Part shown: positions 31,308-40,131 of the stretch, piece by piece | How positions within the stretch are numbered: position 1 is the first letter of the stretch | Layout: each line of letters begins with the position of its first letter | Source: Allosphingosinicella sp042666435 | GTDB taxonomy: Bacteria > Pseudomonadota > Alphaproteobacteria > Sphingomonadales > Sphingomonadaceae | Length of the DNA: 64,000 nucleotides | Reading direction: 5' to 3' | NCBI RefSeq assembly: GCF_042666435.1 | Contig: NZ_JBHTDC010000002.1 | Span: forward strand, 248,001-312,000 | Position numbers and translations under genes: made by a program | Notes under the pieces: generated by a model | Databases searched by the model: none | What the model was told of the DNA's origin: nothing | What the model saw: only the letters and a program-made list of their open reading frames with translations

Positions 31308-33845
31308 TCAGATCTCGGGAAGGTAGGCGATGAAGTCGGCCCTGGTGAGCGCGAGCCCCGGATCAAGTTGCGCGAAGAAGAGCGCCGCCGTGGAGCCGCT
31401 GCCGTCCGCGTCGTAGAAGAGCCGGCCGGTCGCGTCATCGTAGAGGATACGGTCCTCCGCGTCGCCGGCAGAAGCACCGACGTGGAACGCGTCCGCCCCC
31501 AGACGGCCGTCGGCGAGGATCGCTTCGAAAATGGTGCGATCCAGGTAGATATAATCGTCTGCCGTCGAGAAATCGGCGATCGCATCCACATTGGCGATCC
31601 GGTGGAGCGCGGTGTCGAAATAGAAGCGGTCGGTTCCCGCGCCGCCCTCGAGGCTGTCATTTCCGGTGCCGCCGTACAATTTGTCGTTTCCGCCCCGACC
31701 CTTCAGAACGTCCGCGCCCGAGCCGCCGTCGAGTAGGTTGGAGCCATTGTTGCCGGTGATCGCGTTGGCGAGATTGTTGCCGATGCCGTGGGCCGAGGCG
31801 ATTCCCGTCAGCGTCAGATCCTCGATCTGGCCCCCAAGCCTGAAGCTGGCCGCGGCCCGCACCGTGTCGATGCCGCCCCCCGCGACCTCCGCAATCCGGT
31901 CGGCGCTCGAATCGACGATATAAAGATCGTCGCCCGCCCCGCCCCTCAGCAGGTCCGCCCCCCCTGAGCCATTGAGGACGTTGGCGGCATCGTTGCCGGT
32001 GATCCGGTTGGCAAGGCTGTTTCCGGTGCCGTCGATCGCGGCCTCGCCGGTGAGGATAAGATGCTCGACATTGGCGCCGAGGCGGTAGGCGACCGAGCTC
32101 TCGACCGTGTCGGTCCCCTCGCCGCCTCGCTCGACGGCGCGATCGGAGCCGTGATCGGCGACATAGCGGTCGTTGCCGCCCCTCCCCCGCATCGTATCGA
32201 TCCCGACCCCGCCGTCGATCCGGTTGGCGGCGGCGTTGCCGGTGATCGTGTTCGCCAGATCGTTTCCGGTGCCATCGATCGCGCTGTTCCCTGCCAGGAT
32301 CAGATGCTCGACGTCGACGCCCAGAGCATAGTCGATGACGCTGCGAACGGTGTCGATGCCGGCATCGGCTTGCTCGATCACGACGTCGCCGGCGTCGTCG
32401 ACCGTGTAGGTGTCGTCTCCTATGCCGCCGCGCAGGTCGTCCGCGCCCGTGCCGCCATCGAGCCGGTCCGCGCCTGCGCCGCCTTCCAGCACATCGTCGC
32501 CGCCGTTGCCGTTCAAAACATCGTCGCCGGCCCGCCCTTGGATCAGGTCGTCGCCCTCCATGCCGGTAAGATTATCGGCGTCGGCGGTGCCGGACATGGC
32601 GTTGACGGGAGACAGTAGCTGAAGCTTTATCGAGCTGCCGCTGCCGTCACCACCAAGACCGCTATAGTCGGTCCATGTCGAAACGATCTCGCCCGATTTG
32701 AGAACGACAAGGTCCGGATCCTGCTGATTGCCCTGGGTTGTCGTGTTGACGAGAAACTCATCTCCGATTTTCGCTCCCCGCTCATCATAGGCTTGGGCGC
32801 GAACGCCAAAGCTGCTCGCGTCCCCGCCGCGGCCGCTACCATCCGTCCAGCTGACGATGAAACCGCCCGACGGAAGCGCGGTCACCGTCTGTTCCATCTG
32901 TACGTTATTGTTCGCGTCGCCGATCTGGAACTCCGCGCCAACCTTCGAACCATTCTTATCGAACATCTGGCCCGCGACGTTCCAGCGGCTGCGATCGAGA
33001 TCGCTGCCGACTGTGCCGGTATCGTAGGTCCAGGTCACGACGAAGCCGCCCGAGGCAAGCGTAGTCACCGCAGAGGTGAACTGGTCGCCGGCAACAGTGC
33101 GATTGACCAGAAATTCACCGCCAACCTTGGATCCGGAGTTGCTGAACAGCTGACCTTTGATGCCTGATCCGCTGGCATCTCCACCCGTTCCGCTACGATC
33201 CGTCCAGGTCAGGACAAAGCCGCCGGATTCGAATGAGGCCATCGAAGGGTTGAATTGCCGGCCCGCAAGCGCAGCGGCTACGTTGATTTCGCCGCCTGTT
33301 CGCGCCCCGCTGCCATCAAAAATCTGAGCTTTGACGTCGGAATCGATATTGTCTCGATAGTCAGCCCACGCGATCGCGAATCCCCCGGACGAGAGGGACG
33401 TCACCACGGCGCCGGACTGATCGCCGGCGGTCGTGGTGTTCACCAACATTTCCGGTCCGACCTTCGATCCATCGGCGTCGAATATCTGCGCTTTGACGCC
33501 CGATGTGCCCATCACTTCCCCGGCGCCGTCCCCACTCTGCCAGGTGGCCACGAAGCCCCCCGAAGGAAGGGCAGTCACAGACTGGAATGCCTGGGATGCC
33601 CCCGTCATCGTGTTGATTAGGAACTCTCCGCCCACGGCCTGGCCGTCACTTCCATAGAGCTGTCCCTTGATACTGGACGAGCTCCGGTCGATTTCCTCCT
33701 CGACTCCACTCCAATCCGTCCAAGTGACCAGAAAGCCGCCGGATGTAAGGGCAACCGCTTTGGGACTCGTCTGGTCGAAGTGGCTGGAAAAGAAATCTGT
33801 GTTGACCAGCACTTCGTTGCCGGAACGCTTGAAAGCGACTGCCAT
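31308..33845 (-). CDS. Large RTX-type calcium-binding repeat protein
   Basis: About 845 residues. The N-terminal half has seven degenerate repeats of roughly 50-60 residues, each carrying a GGFVVTWTD-like strand with GSKVGGEFLVNTTTAGDQ-like spacing. The C-terminal half carries several blocks of RTX nonapeptides (GGDDVLEGGAGADRLDGGTG; GRGGNDKLYGGTGNDSLEGG) and ends in FIAYLPEI. There is no N-terminal signal peptide. That layout is typical of type I secreted proteins with a C-terminal signal, yet no type I exporter is visible. GGGGGG lies five bases before the chosen ATG; an adjacent ATG at 33848 is equally possible. Confidence 0.85.
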   Translation of the reverse strand: MAVAFKRSGNEVLVNTDFFSSHFDQTSPKAVALTSGGFLVTWTDWSGVEEEIDRSSSSIKGQLYGSDGQAVGGEFLINTMTGASQAFQSVTALPSGGFVATWQSGDGAGEVMGTSGVKAQIFDADGSKVGPEMLVNTTTAGDQSGAVVTSLSSGGFAIAWADYRDNIDSDVKAQIFDGSGARTGGEINVAAALAGRQFNPSMASFESGGFVLTWTDRSGTGGDASGSGIKGQLFSNSGSKVGGEFLVNRTVAGDQFTSAVTTLASGGFVVTWTYDTGTVGSDLDRSRWNVAGQMFDKNGSKVGAEFQIGDANNNVQMEQTVTALPSGGFIVSWTDGSGRGGDASSFGVRAQAYDERGAKIGDEFLVNTTTQGNQQDPDLVVLKSGEIVSTWTDYSGLGGDGSGSSIKLQLLSPVNAMSGTADADNLTGMEGDDLIQGRAGDDVLNGNGGDDVLEGGAGADRLDGGTGADDLRGGIGDDTYTVDDAGDVVIEQADAGIDTVRSVIDYALGVDVEHLILAGNSAIDGTGNDLANTITGNAAANRIDGGVGIDTMRGRGGNDRYVADHGSDRAVERGGEGTDTVESSVAYRLGANVEHLILTGEAAIDGTGNSLANRITGNDAANVLNGSGGADLLRGGAGDDLYIVDSSADRIAEVAGGGIDTVRAAASFRLGGQIEDLTLTGIASAHGIGNNLANAITGNNGSNLLDGGSGADVLKGRGGNDKLYGGTGNDSLEGGAGTDRFYFDTALHRIANVDAIADFSTADDYIYLDRTIFEAILADGRLGADAFHVGASAGDAEDRILYDDATGRLFYDADGSGSTAALFFAQLDPGLALTRADFIAYLPEI

Positions 33846-34047
33846 CATTACCCCCCAAAAAAACAAGCGCCCCGATCGAGGCGCCCGCTCGATATCCGGG
33901 CAAGTCCGTGAAAGGGCAAGTGGCATTTCCGGTTGCCCGGCTTTGTGAAAATCGCGCCTGGAACGACCTGAAGGGGGAAGAGGGCATCAACGCGAACACG
34001 CTCCATAACGGCGTAGGACGCGCAGGAGCGTTGGCTTGATGGAGGTT

Positions 34048-34077
34048 GGGCGGCGCCTCTAGGGAAGAGCGCCGCCC
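34048..34077 (-). terminator. GC-rich hairpin downstream of the TonB receptor gene
   Basis: GGGCGGCGC / GCGCCGCCC, a perfect 9-bp stem, starts about 12 bp past the receptor stop. The following sequence lacks a strong T-run, so it may be an imperfect terminator or an RNA-stabilising stem. Confidence 0.5.
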
Positions 34078-34088
34078 AGGCCTGCTTC

Positions 34089-36788
34089 CTAGAAGGTCAC
34101 ACCTAGACCCAGGCTGAACATGCGGCCCAGGTCATAGGTGTTGGTGTCGATGCGGCTGCCGTTCAGCGTCTGATACTCCTCGTAATTCTCGCCGGTGAGG
34201 TTCCGCGCCTCGAACTTCAGCTCCAGGTCGGCGCCGAACAGGCGGACGCTCTCGCGCGCGACGAAATCGAGGCGGAGGCCCGGTTCCTCGATCAGGTCCG
34301 GCTGCCCCGAAGGGCCGCGGTTGGTGACGCGGCGGCCGGCATAGGTCAGCATCAGGGTCTGCTGCGACAGACGATCGACATTCTCCAGGCCGACCTGGAG
34401 GTTGGCGAGATGCCGCGATTGCCCGGTGAGGCGTGATCCATCCTGGAAGAAATTGGCGGCCGGCACGGGCATGCCGCCGCTTCCGACCGGAATGGTCGTG
34501 TCGTCGGGCCCGACCTTTATCTTGGAATCGGTGAAGGTGTAATTGCCGATCAGGACAAGGCGGCGCTCGGCGAAGAAGTCACCGCCCACCCCGTCCAGCG
34601 GCACATATTTCTGTACCTCGATCTCGCCGCCGACGAGGGTCGCCTCAGGAGCGTTGGCGAAGGTCGTGAAGAAGGTACCGCCCTGCTCGAACGCCACCGC
34701 CTCGATCGGCCGGTCGATCTTCTTGTAGAAGCCGGCGAGGCTCAGCCGCTGGTCGCGTCCGAAATAATATTCGTAGCGCGCTTCGGCGTTGAGCAATTCG
34801 CTGTCGGTCAGGAACTGGTTGCCGAAGAAGGTGCGGTCGGTCTCGGTGTCGAGATATTGCTGCGGCGCCAGCTCGCGGAACTGCGGACGGGCGATGGTCT
34901 TGGAGGCATGGAAGCGAAGCTGCATGTCCTCCGCGAAATTCCACGTCAGCGTCGCGGCGGGGAGGAAATAATCATTCTCCACCTTGGTCGGAACGACATT
35001 GGCGCCGCCAAGACCGAACAGGTCTATGGGCGTCACCGTCTGCTTGCCGTCCTCGAAGCGCACGCCGGTCTGCAGCCGCACTTGCGGAACGATCTCCGCC
35101 TCCACCTGCGCATAGGCGCCGAACACTTCGAGATCGGCCTCATAGGCGGCGACGCCGGCCGCGCTCGACACGTCGGTGAGGACGATGTCGTAGGTATGGA
35201 TATTATAGTCGGAGAGAAGATAGTCCGGCCGCTGCTGGGTCACCAGGAAAGGCAGCGCGCCGAGCGGCGTGTAGCGGAATTCCCGGCGGGTCGCCGCGCG
35301 GTCGTTCAGATAATAAGACAGGCCCGCCGACGCGGTCACCGCCCGCGCGGTCGGCAGCTCGTAGGCGAAATCGGCGGAGGCCGCATAGACGTTGTCGCTG
35401 AGGTCGCTGAAGGCGATCCGGGCATATTGGCCGTTGGAGCGCAGGTCGTTGACGAAATCGTCGGCGATCGAATTGTACCGATAGCCGATCGTCCGCTCGT
35501 ACGGCGATTCACGCTGCGAATTCGCGTAGGTGGCGCGGACGTCGACGCTGACCGGATCCCAGTCGAACTCGCCGACCAGCTGGGTGTCGATCAATTGTCT
35601 TTCGAACCAGGCGGTATTGCCGATGTTGAGCGCGTCGTCGCCGACATTGATCTGGTCGGTGCCGGTCTGGATCCGCGCCTCCTTGATGGTGTCGCGTATG
35701 TAGAGGTTGGTCCAGCGCAGCTTGTGCTCGCCGAAATCCAGGCCGAGGCCGAGAAGACCGTTGACCACGATCCGGTCCTCGGTCGACAGGAAGCGGAAAT
35801 CCTGGTCGGGCTTCAATATCTCGGTGCCGTCGTCGCCGACCGCGGTTCCCCCGGCGAGCTGCTGGAGGCCGCCTTTCGTCTGCCAAGTGTTGCTGTATCC
35901 GGCCGCGGCGATGATGCCGAGGCGGGCGCCGCCTATGTCCACGCTCGTGCCGCCGCTGACGTTGAGGCTGCCGTTCACCGGAATGTTCTCATTGCGCTGG
36001 ATGAGCGTCGTCGAGGCGTTGGCGAGGCTGGCGGTGAAGCCCTTGACCTGCTCTTCGGTGAAATTGGGCCCGATGACGATGAGGTTGCCGCTTTTGAGCG
36101 CGCCCGCGAGCGACCCGGGAATGTCGCGGCTGCCGTCGTCGAAGCCGCTCCAGTCGGTGTCGCTGCCATAATAAGTGTAACCGAGCTCGCCGGTCGTCTC
36201 GGTGTCGAAGCCGATGCTACCGCCGACTTTGAGGTAGGTCTCCTCGGGCATGGACCGGGTGGTGAGGTTGACGAGGCCGCCGCCAAACTCGCCGGGGTAA
36301 TTGACCGAATAGCTCTTCTGGACGACCGAGCTGGCGATCACGTCGGTCGGGAAGATGTCGAGCGGCACCACGCGGCGCAGCGGCTCGGGCGAAGGCAAAG
36401 GCGAGCCGTTGAGCAATGCCAGCGAATAACGCTCGCCAAGGCCGCGCACGTAGACGAAGCGGCCGCCGACGACGCTGAGGCCGGTGACCCTCTGAAGTGC
36501 TCCGGCGATGTCGCCTTCGCCGGTGCGCGCGATGTCGTCGGCCGATAGGACCGAGATGACCTCCGGCGTGCGACGGATCGCGTTGGGAATGTTCCGGCCG
36601 ACGACGACGATTTCGGCTGCCGCGGACGGCACGCCCGGCGCCGAAATCTCGATCTCCTCCTCGACGGGCTCGGGCCCGGTCTCTTCGGCGACCGTCGGCG
36701 CCTCCACCACCTCCTGCGCGAGCGCCGCCGGCGCGGTGAGAGCCGTGGTCAGGAGCAGCATGCCCCCGAAAGCAGCGATAGTCCTCAT
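34089..36788 (-). CDS. TonB-dependent outer-membrane receptor
   Basis: The ATG complementary to 36786-36788 gives 899 residues. A signal peptide (LLLTTALTAPAALAQ) is followed by an acidic linker, a plug domain (PEVISVLSADDIARTGEGDI; GRFVYVRGLGERYSLALLNG) and a 22-stranded-type barrel ending LGRMFSLGLGVTF. The plug contains PSPEPLRRVVPLDIFPTDVI, which marks a subgroup of sphingomonad/Caulobacter receptors. It lies 65 bp after the beta-helix lipoprotein gene in the same direction, so the two form an operon. The substrate cannot be told from the sequence. Pairing with a surface lipoprotein suggests ligand capture and uptake. Confidence 0.9.
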   Translation of the reverse strand: MRTIAAFGGMLLLTTALTAPAALAQEVVEAPTVAEETGPEPVEEEIEISAPGVPSAAAEIVVVGRNIPNAIRRTPEVISVLSADDIARTGEGDIAGALQRVTGLSVVGGRFVYVRGLGERYSLALLNGSPLPSPEPLRRVVPLDIFPTDVIASSVVQKSYSVNYPGEFGGGLVNLTTRSMPEETYLKVGGSIGFDTETTGELGYTYYGSDTDWSGFDDGSRDIPGSLAGALKSGNLIVIGPNFTEEQVKGFTASLANASTTLIQRNENIPVNGSLNVSGGTSVDIGGARLGIIAAAGYSNTWQTKGGLQQLAGGTAVGDDGTEILKPDQDFRFLSTEDRIVVNGLLGLGLDFGEHKLRWTNLYIRDTIKEARIQTGTDQINVGDDALNIGNTAWFERQLIDTQLVGEFDWDPVSVDVRATYANSQRESPYERTIGYRYNSIADDFVNDLRSNGQYARIAFSDLSDNVYAASADFAYELPTARAVTASAGLSYYLNDRAATRREFRYTPLGALPFLVTQQRPDYLLSDYNIHTYDIVLTDVSSAAGVAAYEADLEVFGAYAQVEAEIVPQVRLQTGVRFEDGKQTVTPIDLFGLGGANVVPTKVENDYFLPAATLTWNFAEDMQLRFHASKTIARPQFRELAPQQYLDTETDRTFFGNQFLTDSELLNAEARYEYYFGRDQRLSLAGFYKKIDRPIEAVAFEQGGTFFTTFANAPEATLVGGEIEVQKYVPLDGVGGDFFAERRLVLIGNYTFTDSKIKVGPDDTTIPVGSGGMPVPAANFFQDGSRLTGQSRHLANLQVGLENVDRLSQQTLMLTYAGRRVTNRGPSGQPDLIEEPGLRLDFVARESVRLFGADLELKFEARNLTGENYEEYQTLNGSRIDTNTYDLGRMFSLGLGVTF

Positions 36789-36811
36789 GGTTATTTCCCG
36801 GATATGAATGA

Positions 36812-36835
36812 GGGCGGCGGCCGGAGCCGCCGCCC
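36812..36835 (-). promoter_or_regulatory. Intercistronic stem-loop
   Basis: GGGCGGCGGC and GCCGCCGCCC form a perfect 10-bp stem around CGGA between the lipoprotein and receptor genes. It may act as an attenuator or 3'-end stabiliser, giving more lipoprotein than receptor (inference). Confidence 0.55.
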
Positions 36836-36853
36836 GAAGCAGGTTTACGAAGT

Positions 36854-38374
36854 TCAGCTGTCGGTGCTGGGCACCGGCACCGCCGCGCAGGACGGCGAGC
36901 CGGTTCCGAGCCCGCAGGTCCAGCCCTGCCACCAGGTGTCGCTCGCATCCCGGACGGCGCCGATATAATCGGTGTCGACGAAGAAGCTCCGGACCGAGCT
37001 GGCCGCGATGGCGTCGACCGCATTCTCGTTGGCGCCGTTGATGAAGACGCTGGTGAGGGTCGAGGTGCCGCTGGCGACGTTGTTCGATCCGCTGTTGAAG
37101 ATCTGCGCGATCGTCGCGGCGGGGACATCGCTGTCGTCCCGGAACGGCGTGTCGGAGCAGGACAGGAACACCGAGTCGAACCGCGGCGGACCCTTCTCGT
37201 CCGGCCCCGCGCCGGCGGCCTGGACGGTCGCGTTGCCGTCCACGTCGAGGCAGACCGGAGCGCCGGTCACCACCGAGTTGACGATGGTGAAGTCCGTGCC
37301 GCCGCGCAGCAGGATCGAGTCCGGCGCGTCGGCCGTGCCCTGGCTGACGAAGGTCGCGTTGGCGATCGCCGTGTCCTGGCGCGGCGTGGCGTTCTCGTTG
37401 CCCGAGCTGTCCGCCTCGATGATCCGGTCGCCGCCGGTATTGCGCTGGACGACGATCGCGAACTGGATGCCGCCCTTGAAGCCGATATCGGTGTCGATGC
37501 TGTCGTCGTCGATGCCGGTCAGGACCAGGTTCTTCTGGTTGACGGTGCCGCCGAACCATTCGATGCCGTCGTCCGAGCTGTTGTGAACCTGGACATGGTC
37601 GATGGTCGTGCCGGCGCCGACGCCCGCCAGGGTGATGCCGTTCAGCTCGTTGCCGGGCGATACCTCGAAGCCGGGATAGCGGACCTGGAGATAGCGCAGG
37701 CGGCCGCTATTGTCGTTGGGCGAGGCGCCGCCGAAGAAAGCATCGCCCGAAGTGCCTTCGACCGCGCCCTGGCAGCCGACCGTGCCGCCCTCGACATTGC
37801 CGATGCAGTCGCTGATCGGCGCGCGGCCGAGGATGACAAGACCGCCCCACTGGCCGATCGAGTCGGCGCCGGACGTGCCTTCGACATTCTGACGGCTGGT
37901 CATGATGATCGGCCGGGTGGCGGTGCCTTCGGCGAAAATCTGCGAGCCGCGATTGACCAGCAGGAAGTCCGCGCCCGACGAGCCGAACAGGACGACGCCC
38001 GGCTCGATGGTGAGAATGCCCTGCTGGCCGCCCGGCGCGTTGCCGTCGCCGCCGACATCGACGCCGACCTGCACGCCGCCCGACAGCGAATAGATGACGC
38101 CGTCGAGATTGCGCAGAGCGACATTGCCGGTGATCCGGCCCGATATCTGGCAGTTGCGAAGATCGTTGATGATGCCGACATTGGCGGTTCCGGTCGGGCA
38201 GTCCGCGGCCGGGCCCGGGGTGGGCGTTGGGGTCGGCGTGGGCGTCGGAGTCGGCGTGGGCGTGGGAGCCGGCGTCACGATGACGCCTTCGCCCGGTGAG
38301 GCCACGTCATCGGCTCCGCAGGCCGCGAGCGGGATGGCGGTGCCGACGAGAAGAAGGGTACGAAGAAAAGACAT
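36854..38374 (-). CDS. Beta-helix surface lipoprotein with Pro-Thr linker
   Basis: A 506-residue protein. The signal MSFLRTLLLVGTAIPLAACG has lipobox LAAC. A Thr-Pro repeat (residues about 34-55) forms a rigid spacer. The rest consists of strand-rich repeats (LTIEPGVVLFGSSGADFLLV, IGQWGGLVILGRAPISDC, GITLAGVGAGTTIDHVQVHN, SSDDGIEWFGGTVNQKNLVL) that suggest a right-handed parallel beta-helix. Several paired cysteines occur, including the C-terminal WTCGLGTGSPSCAAVP. GGGGGA precedes the ATG. It is first in an operon with the TonB receptor. Lipoproteins of this build are candidates for T2SS-dependent surface display; that is inference from the neighbourhood. Confidence 0.85.
   Translation of the reverse strand: MSFLRTLLLVGTAIPLAACGADDVASPGEGVIVTPAPTPTPTPTPTPTPTPTPGPAADCPTGTANVGIINDLRNCQISGRITGNVALRNLDGVIYSLSGGVQVGVDVGGDGNAPGGQQGILTIEPGVVLFGSSGADFLLVNRGSQIFAEGTATRPIIMTSRQNVEGTSGADSIGQWGGLVILGRAPISDCIGNVEGGTVGCQGAVEGTSGDAFFGGASPNDNSGRLRYLQVRYPGFEVSPGNELNGITLAGVGAGTTIDHVQVHNSSDDGIEWFGGTVNQKNLVLTGIDDDSIDTDIGFKGGIQFAIVVQRNTGGDRIIEADSSGNENATPRQDTAIANATFVSQGTADAPDSILLRGGTDFTIVNSVVTGAPVCLDVDGNATVQAAGAGPDEKGPPRFDSVFLSCSDTPFRDDSDVPAATIAQIFNSGSNNVASGTSTLTSVFINGANENAVDAIAASSVRSFFVDTDYIGAVRDASDTWWQGWTCGLGTGSPSCAAVPVPSTDS
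38217..38274. repeat. Hexanucleotide tandem repeat coding the Thr-Pro linker
   Basis: Near-perfect repeats of GTGGGC/GTCGGC run for about 55 bp inside the lipoprotein gene and code for alternating Thr-Pro on the minus strand. Tracts like this can change length by slippage in steps of two residues without breaking the frame. Confidence 0.8.
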
Positions 38375-38459
38375 GGAGAATCCCCCTTGTGAAGAAGTTG
38401 CGAGACTCGGAGCCGCTGGATGCGATTCCGTTCTTCCGTCGGGGAGCTAGGCTTATTCT

Positions 38460-38477
38460 GTGATGCTTATATTACAG
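38460..38477 (-). promoter_or_regulatory. Weak Pho-box-like site upstream of the lipoprotein gene
   Basis: On the minus strand CTGTAAT-ATAA-GCATCAC has the 11-bp phasing of a PhoB site. The first half matches CTGTCAT at 6 of 7 and the second half at only 3-4. It lies about 86 bp before the lipoprotein ATG in an AT-rich 200-bp gap (38375-38574) that holds no gene. Confidence 0.3.
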
Positions 38478-38574
38478 ATGGCACGATAGCGGAGACTGAC
38501 CCAAGTTTATTATTGCCGTAACCTTGGCGTCATTTAAATTACATCGCTACGTAACATGGTTGTAATAAAGTCTA

Positions 38575-39351
38575 TTAGCCGGGCTGTTTGTTGACTTCGA
38601 GCGTGCCCTTGAGCCTGCGGCCGCCGCGCAGGAACTCGATCTCGGCGGTGTAGGAACTGGCGAGTTCGTCCGACAGTTCGAGCACCTTCTCCTCGCTCCG
38701 GAACGCCTGTCCGTTGACCGCGACGATCATATCGCCCGCGCGGATCCCGGCGCGCTCGAGAATCTCCAGCTTCGCGCCGGGGCGAACCGCGAAGCCGGCG
38801 ATCCGGCCATTCTCCAGGCGCGGCGCGAGACCGGTCCGGAATTCGATCGTCTCGCGTCCGGCGCGCTCCGCCCGCGACGCATCCAGCGGAGACGGCGGCG
38901 CGGCCTGGACCGCGGTGGCGGCCTTGTTGAACTCCAGCCGGGTGTCGCCCGACGCGGTGGCGAAGATCACATGGTGCAGCGCCACTTCCTTGAGGACGAT
39001 TCCCGGAAGGGCCGCGCGGCCCACCCGAACCACGCGCTCGCCGCCGTCCGGAAAGGCGATGATCGCCGCGCCCCCGCCGAGGACGCCGCGCAGCGCGAGA
39101 CCGGAGACCGAGGCGGCCGGAATGGACGGCGGCGGTGGCGAGGGCGGCGGCGCGGCGGGGACGGGCGCGACCGAGACCGGAGCATCGACCAGCTCTATTT
39201 CGGGTTCGGCGTCGGCGGGGGTGAGGACGTAGACGAGGAACGCCAGCAATGCGATCGCCCCGGCGCCGAGGAATAGCCGCTCGCGGCGGTCGAGAGCAGC
39301 GAGTCTCGCTTTCAAGGACAGGACGAACGGCGTCACCGAGGCAGATCCCAT
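38575..39351 (-). CDS. Second GspC-like protein (HR plus PDZ domain)
   Basis: With ATG at 39349-39351 the protein has 258 residues (a GTG at 39372 would add seven). It has one membrane helix (LFLGAGAIALLAFLVYVLTP) and a proline-rich linker. An HR-type domain follows (LALRGVLGGGAAIIAFPDGG; GIVLKEVALHHVIFATASGD), then a C-terminal PDZ-like domain (LERAGIRAGDMIVAVNGQAF). The order is that of GspC, and the HR core lines up with the gspC at 29642-30484. It follows gspO by 42 bp, so it looks like a T2SS subunit dedicated to this second locus. Paralogy with the first gspC is clear in layout but low in identity. Confidence 0.75.
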   Translation of the reverse strand: MGSASVTPFVLSLKARLAALDRRERLFLGAGAIALLAFLVYVLTPADAEPEIELVDAPVSVAPVPAAPPPSPPPPSIPAASVSGLALRGVLGGGAAIIAFPDGGERVVRVGRAALPGIVLKEVALHHVIFATASGDTRLEFNKAATAVQAAPPSPLDASRAERAGRETIEFRTGLAPRLENGRIAGFAVRPGAKLEILERAGIRAGDMIVAVNGQAFRSEEKVLELSDELASSYTAEIEFLRGGRRLKGTLEVNKQPG

Positions 39352-39393
39352 CCGATCAGGATATGGCCCCACGATGACAGGTCCATGACCATG

Positions 39394-40068
39394 TCATTTC
39401 GCCACCACCAGCCAGATCGGCCAGGCGGTGATCGCCATCAAGGTGCCGAGGGGCAGCCGGTCCGTGGCCGCTACCGACTTGCCCCTGAGGCGCGATGCCA
39501 GGATCGCGGCGAGCCCGACCAGCCCGGCGCCGAGCAGCACCATCGGCAATTGCTGCCAGCCCAGCCACGCGCCCAAAGCCGCCAGCAGCTTGGGATCGCC
39601 GCCGCCCATTCCGTCGCGTCCGCGCAGGCGGCGATAGGCCCAGGCGATGGTCCAGAGGATCAGGAATCCCGCCGCCGCCCCGATCGCGCGCTCGTCCAGC
39701 GGCGGCCCGACGCCCGCCCAGGCCGCCACGAGCCCGAGCGGCAGCAGCGGCAGCGTCAGGCGGTCCGGAAGCCAATGATGCTCCAGATCGAGCGCGGCGA
39801 TCAGCAGCAGCCACCAGCCCAGCAAAGCGGTGACGATTGCGGTTTCGGGCGGGTGGGCCAGGAAGGCGACGAGGCCGATGAAGGCGGCGCAAAGCTCGAC
39901 GGCGACATGGCGTGGGTCGATGACGGCTCCGCAGCGCCGGCAGCGGCGGCGGGCGAGCAGATAGGAGAGGATCGGAATCAGCTCGACCGGGCGAAGCGCA
40001 GCGTCGCAAGCGTCGCACCGCGAGCGGCCGCCGAGCGCGGATCGGCCTTGCGGCCAGCGGATCAGCAT
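39394..40068 (-). CDS. gspO: Prepilin peptidase GspO/PilD (A24 aspartic protease)
   Basis: The protein has the CxxC pair (CDACDAALRPVELIPILSYL, RRRCRRCGAVIDPRH), the first catalytic Asp in ALDLEHHWLPDRLTLP, and the second in GMGGGDPKLLAALGAWLGW. It cleaves and N-methylates the pseudopilins GspG-K. From the ATG at 40068 it is 224 residues, but the conserved first helix (GFLLGAIIGSFGAVMLIRWP) begins upstream of that ATG. In frame, homology runs to a CTG at 40123-40125 right after the lyase stop, with no ATG, GTG or TTG before the stop codon. The true start may therefore be noncanonical. Confidence 0.88.
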   Translation of the reverse strand: MLIRWPQGRSALGGRSRCDACDAALRPVELIPILSYLLARRRCRRCGAVIDPRHVAVELCAAFIGLVAFLAHPPETAIVTALLGWWLLLIAALDLEHHWLPDRLTLPLLPLGLVAAWAGVGPPLDERAIGAAAGFLILWTIAWAYRRLRGRDGMGGGDPKLLAALGAWLGWQQLPMVLLGAGLVGLAAILASRLRGKSVAATDRLPLGTLMAITAWPIWLVVAK

Positions 40069-40131
40069 GACGGCGCCGAAGCTGCCGATGATGGCGCCGA
40101 GGAGGAAGCCGAGCGCCGGGTACAGGATGGC

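Noticed and set aside
34857..36548. 563-codon plus-strand frame opposite the TonB receptor
   Set aside because: Antisense shadow of the receptor barrel; no motif, no ribosome binding site.
36789..37559. Upstream extension of the TonB receptor frame
   Set aside because: The frame stays open into the lipoprotein gene, but a signal peptide begins exactly at the ATG at 36788, so the longer form is an artefact.
38217..38274. Tandem hexamer tract considered as a CRISPR array
   Set aside because: The units are 6 bp with no spacers and they code for a Thr-Pro linker.
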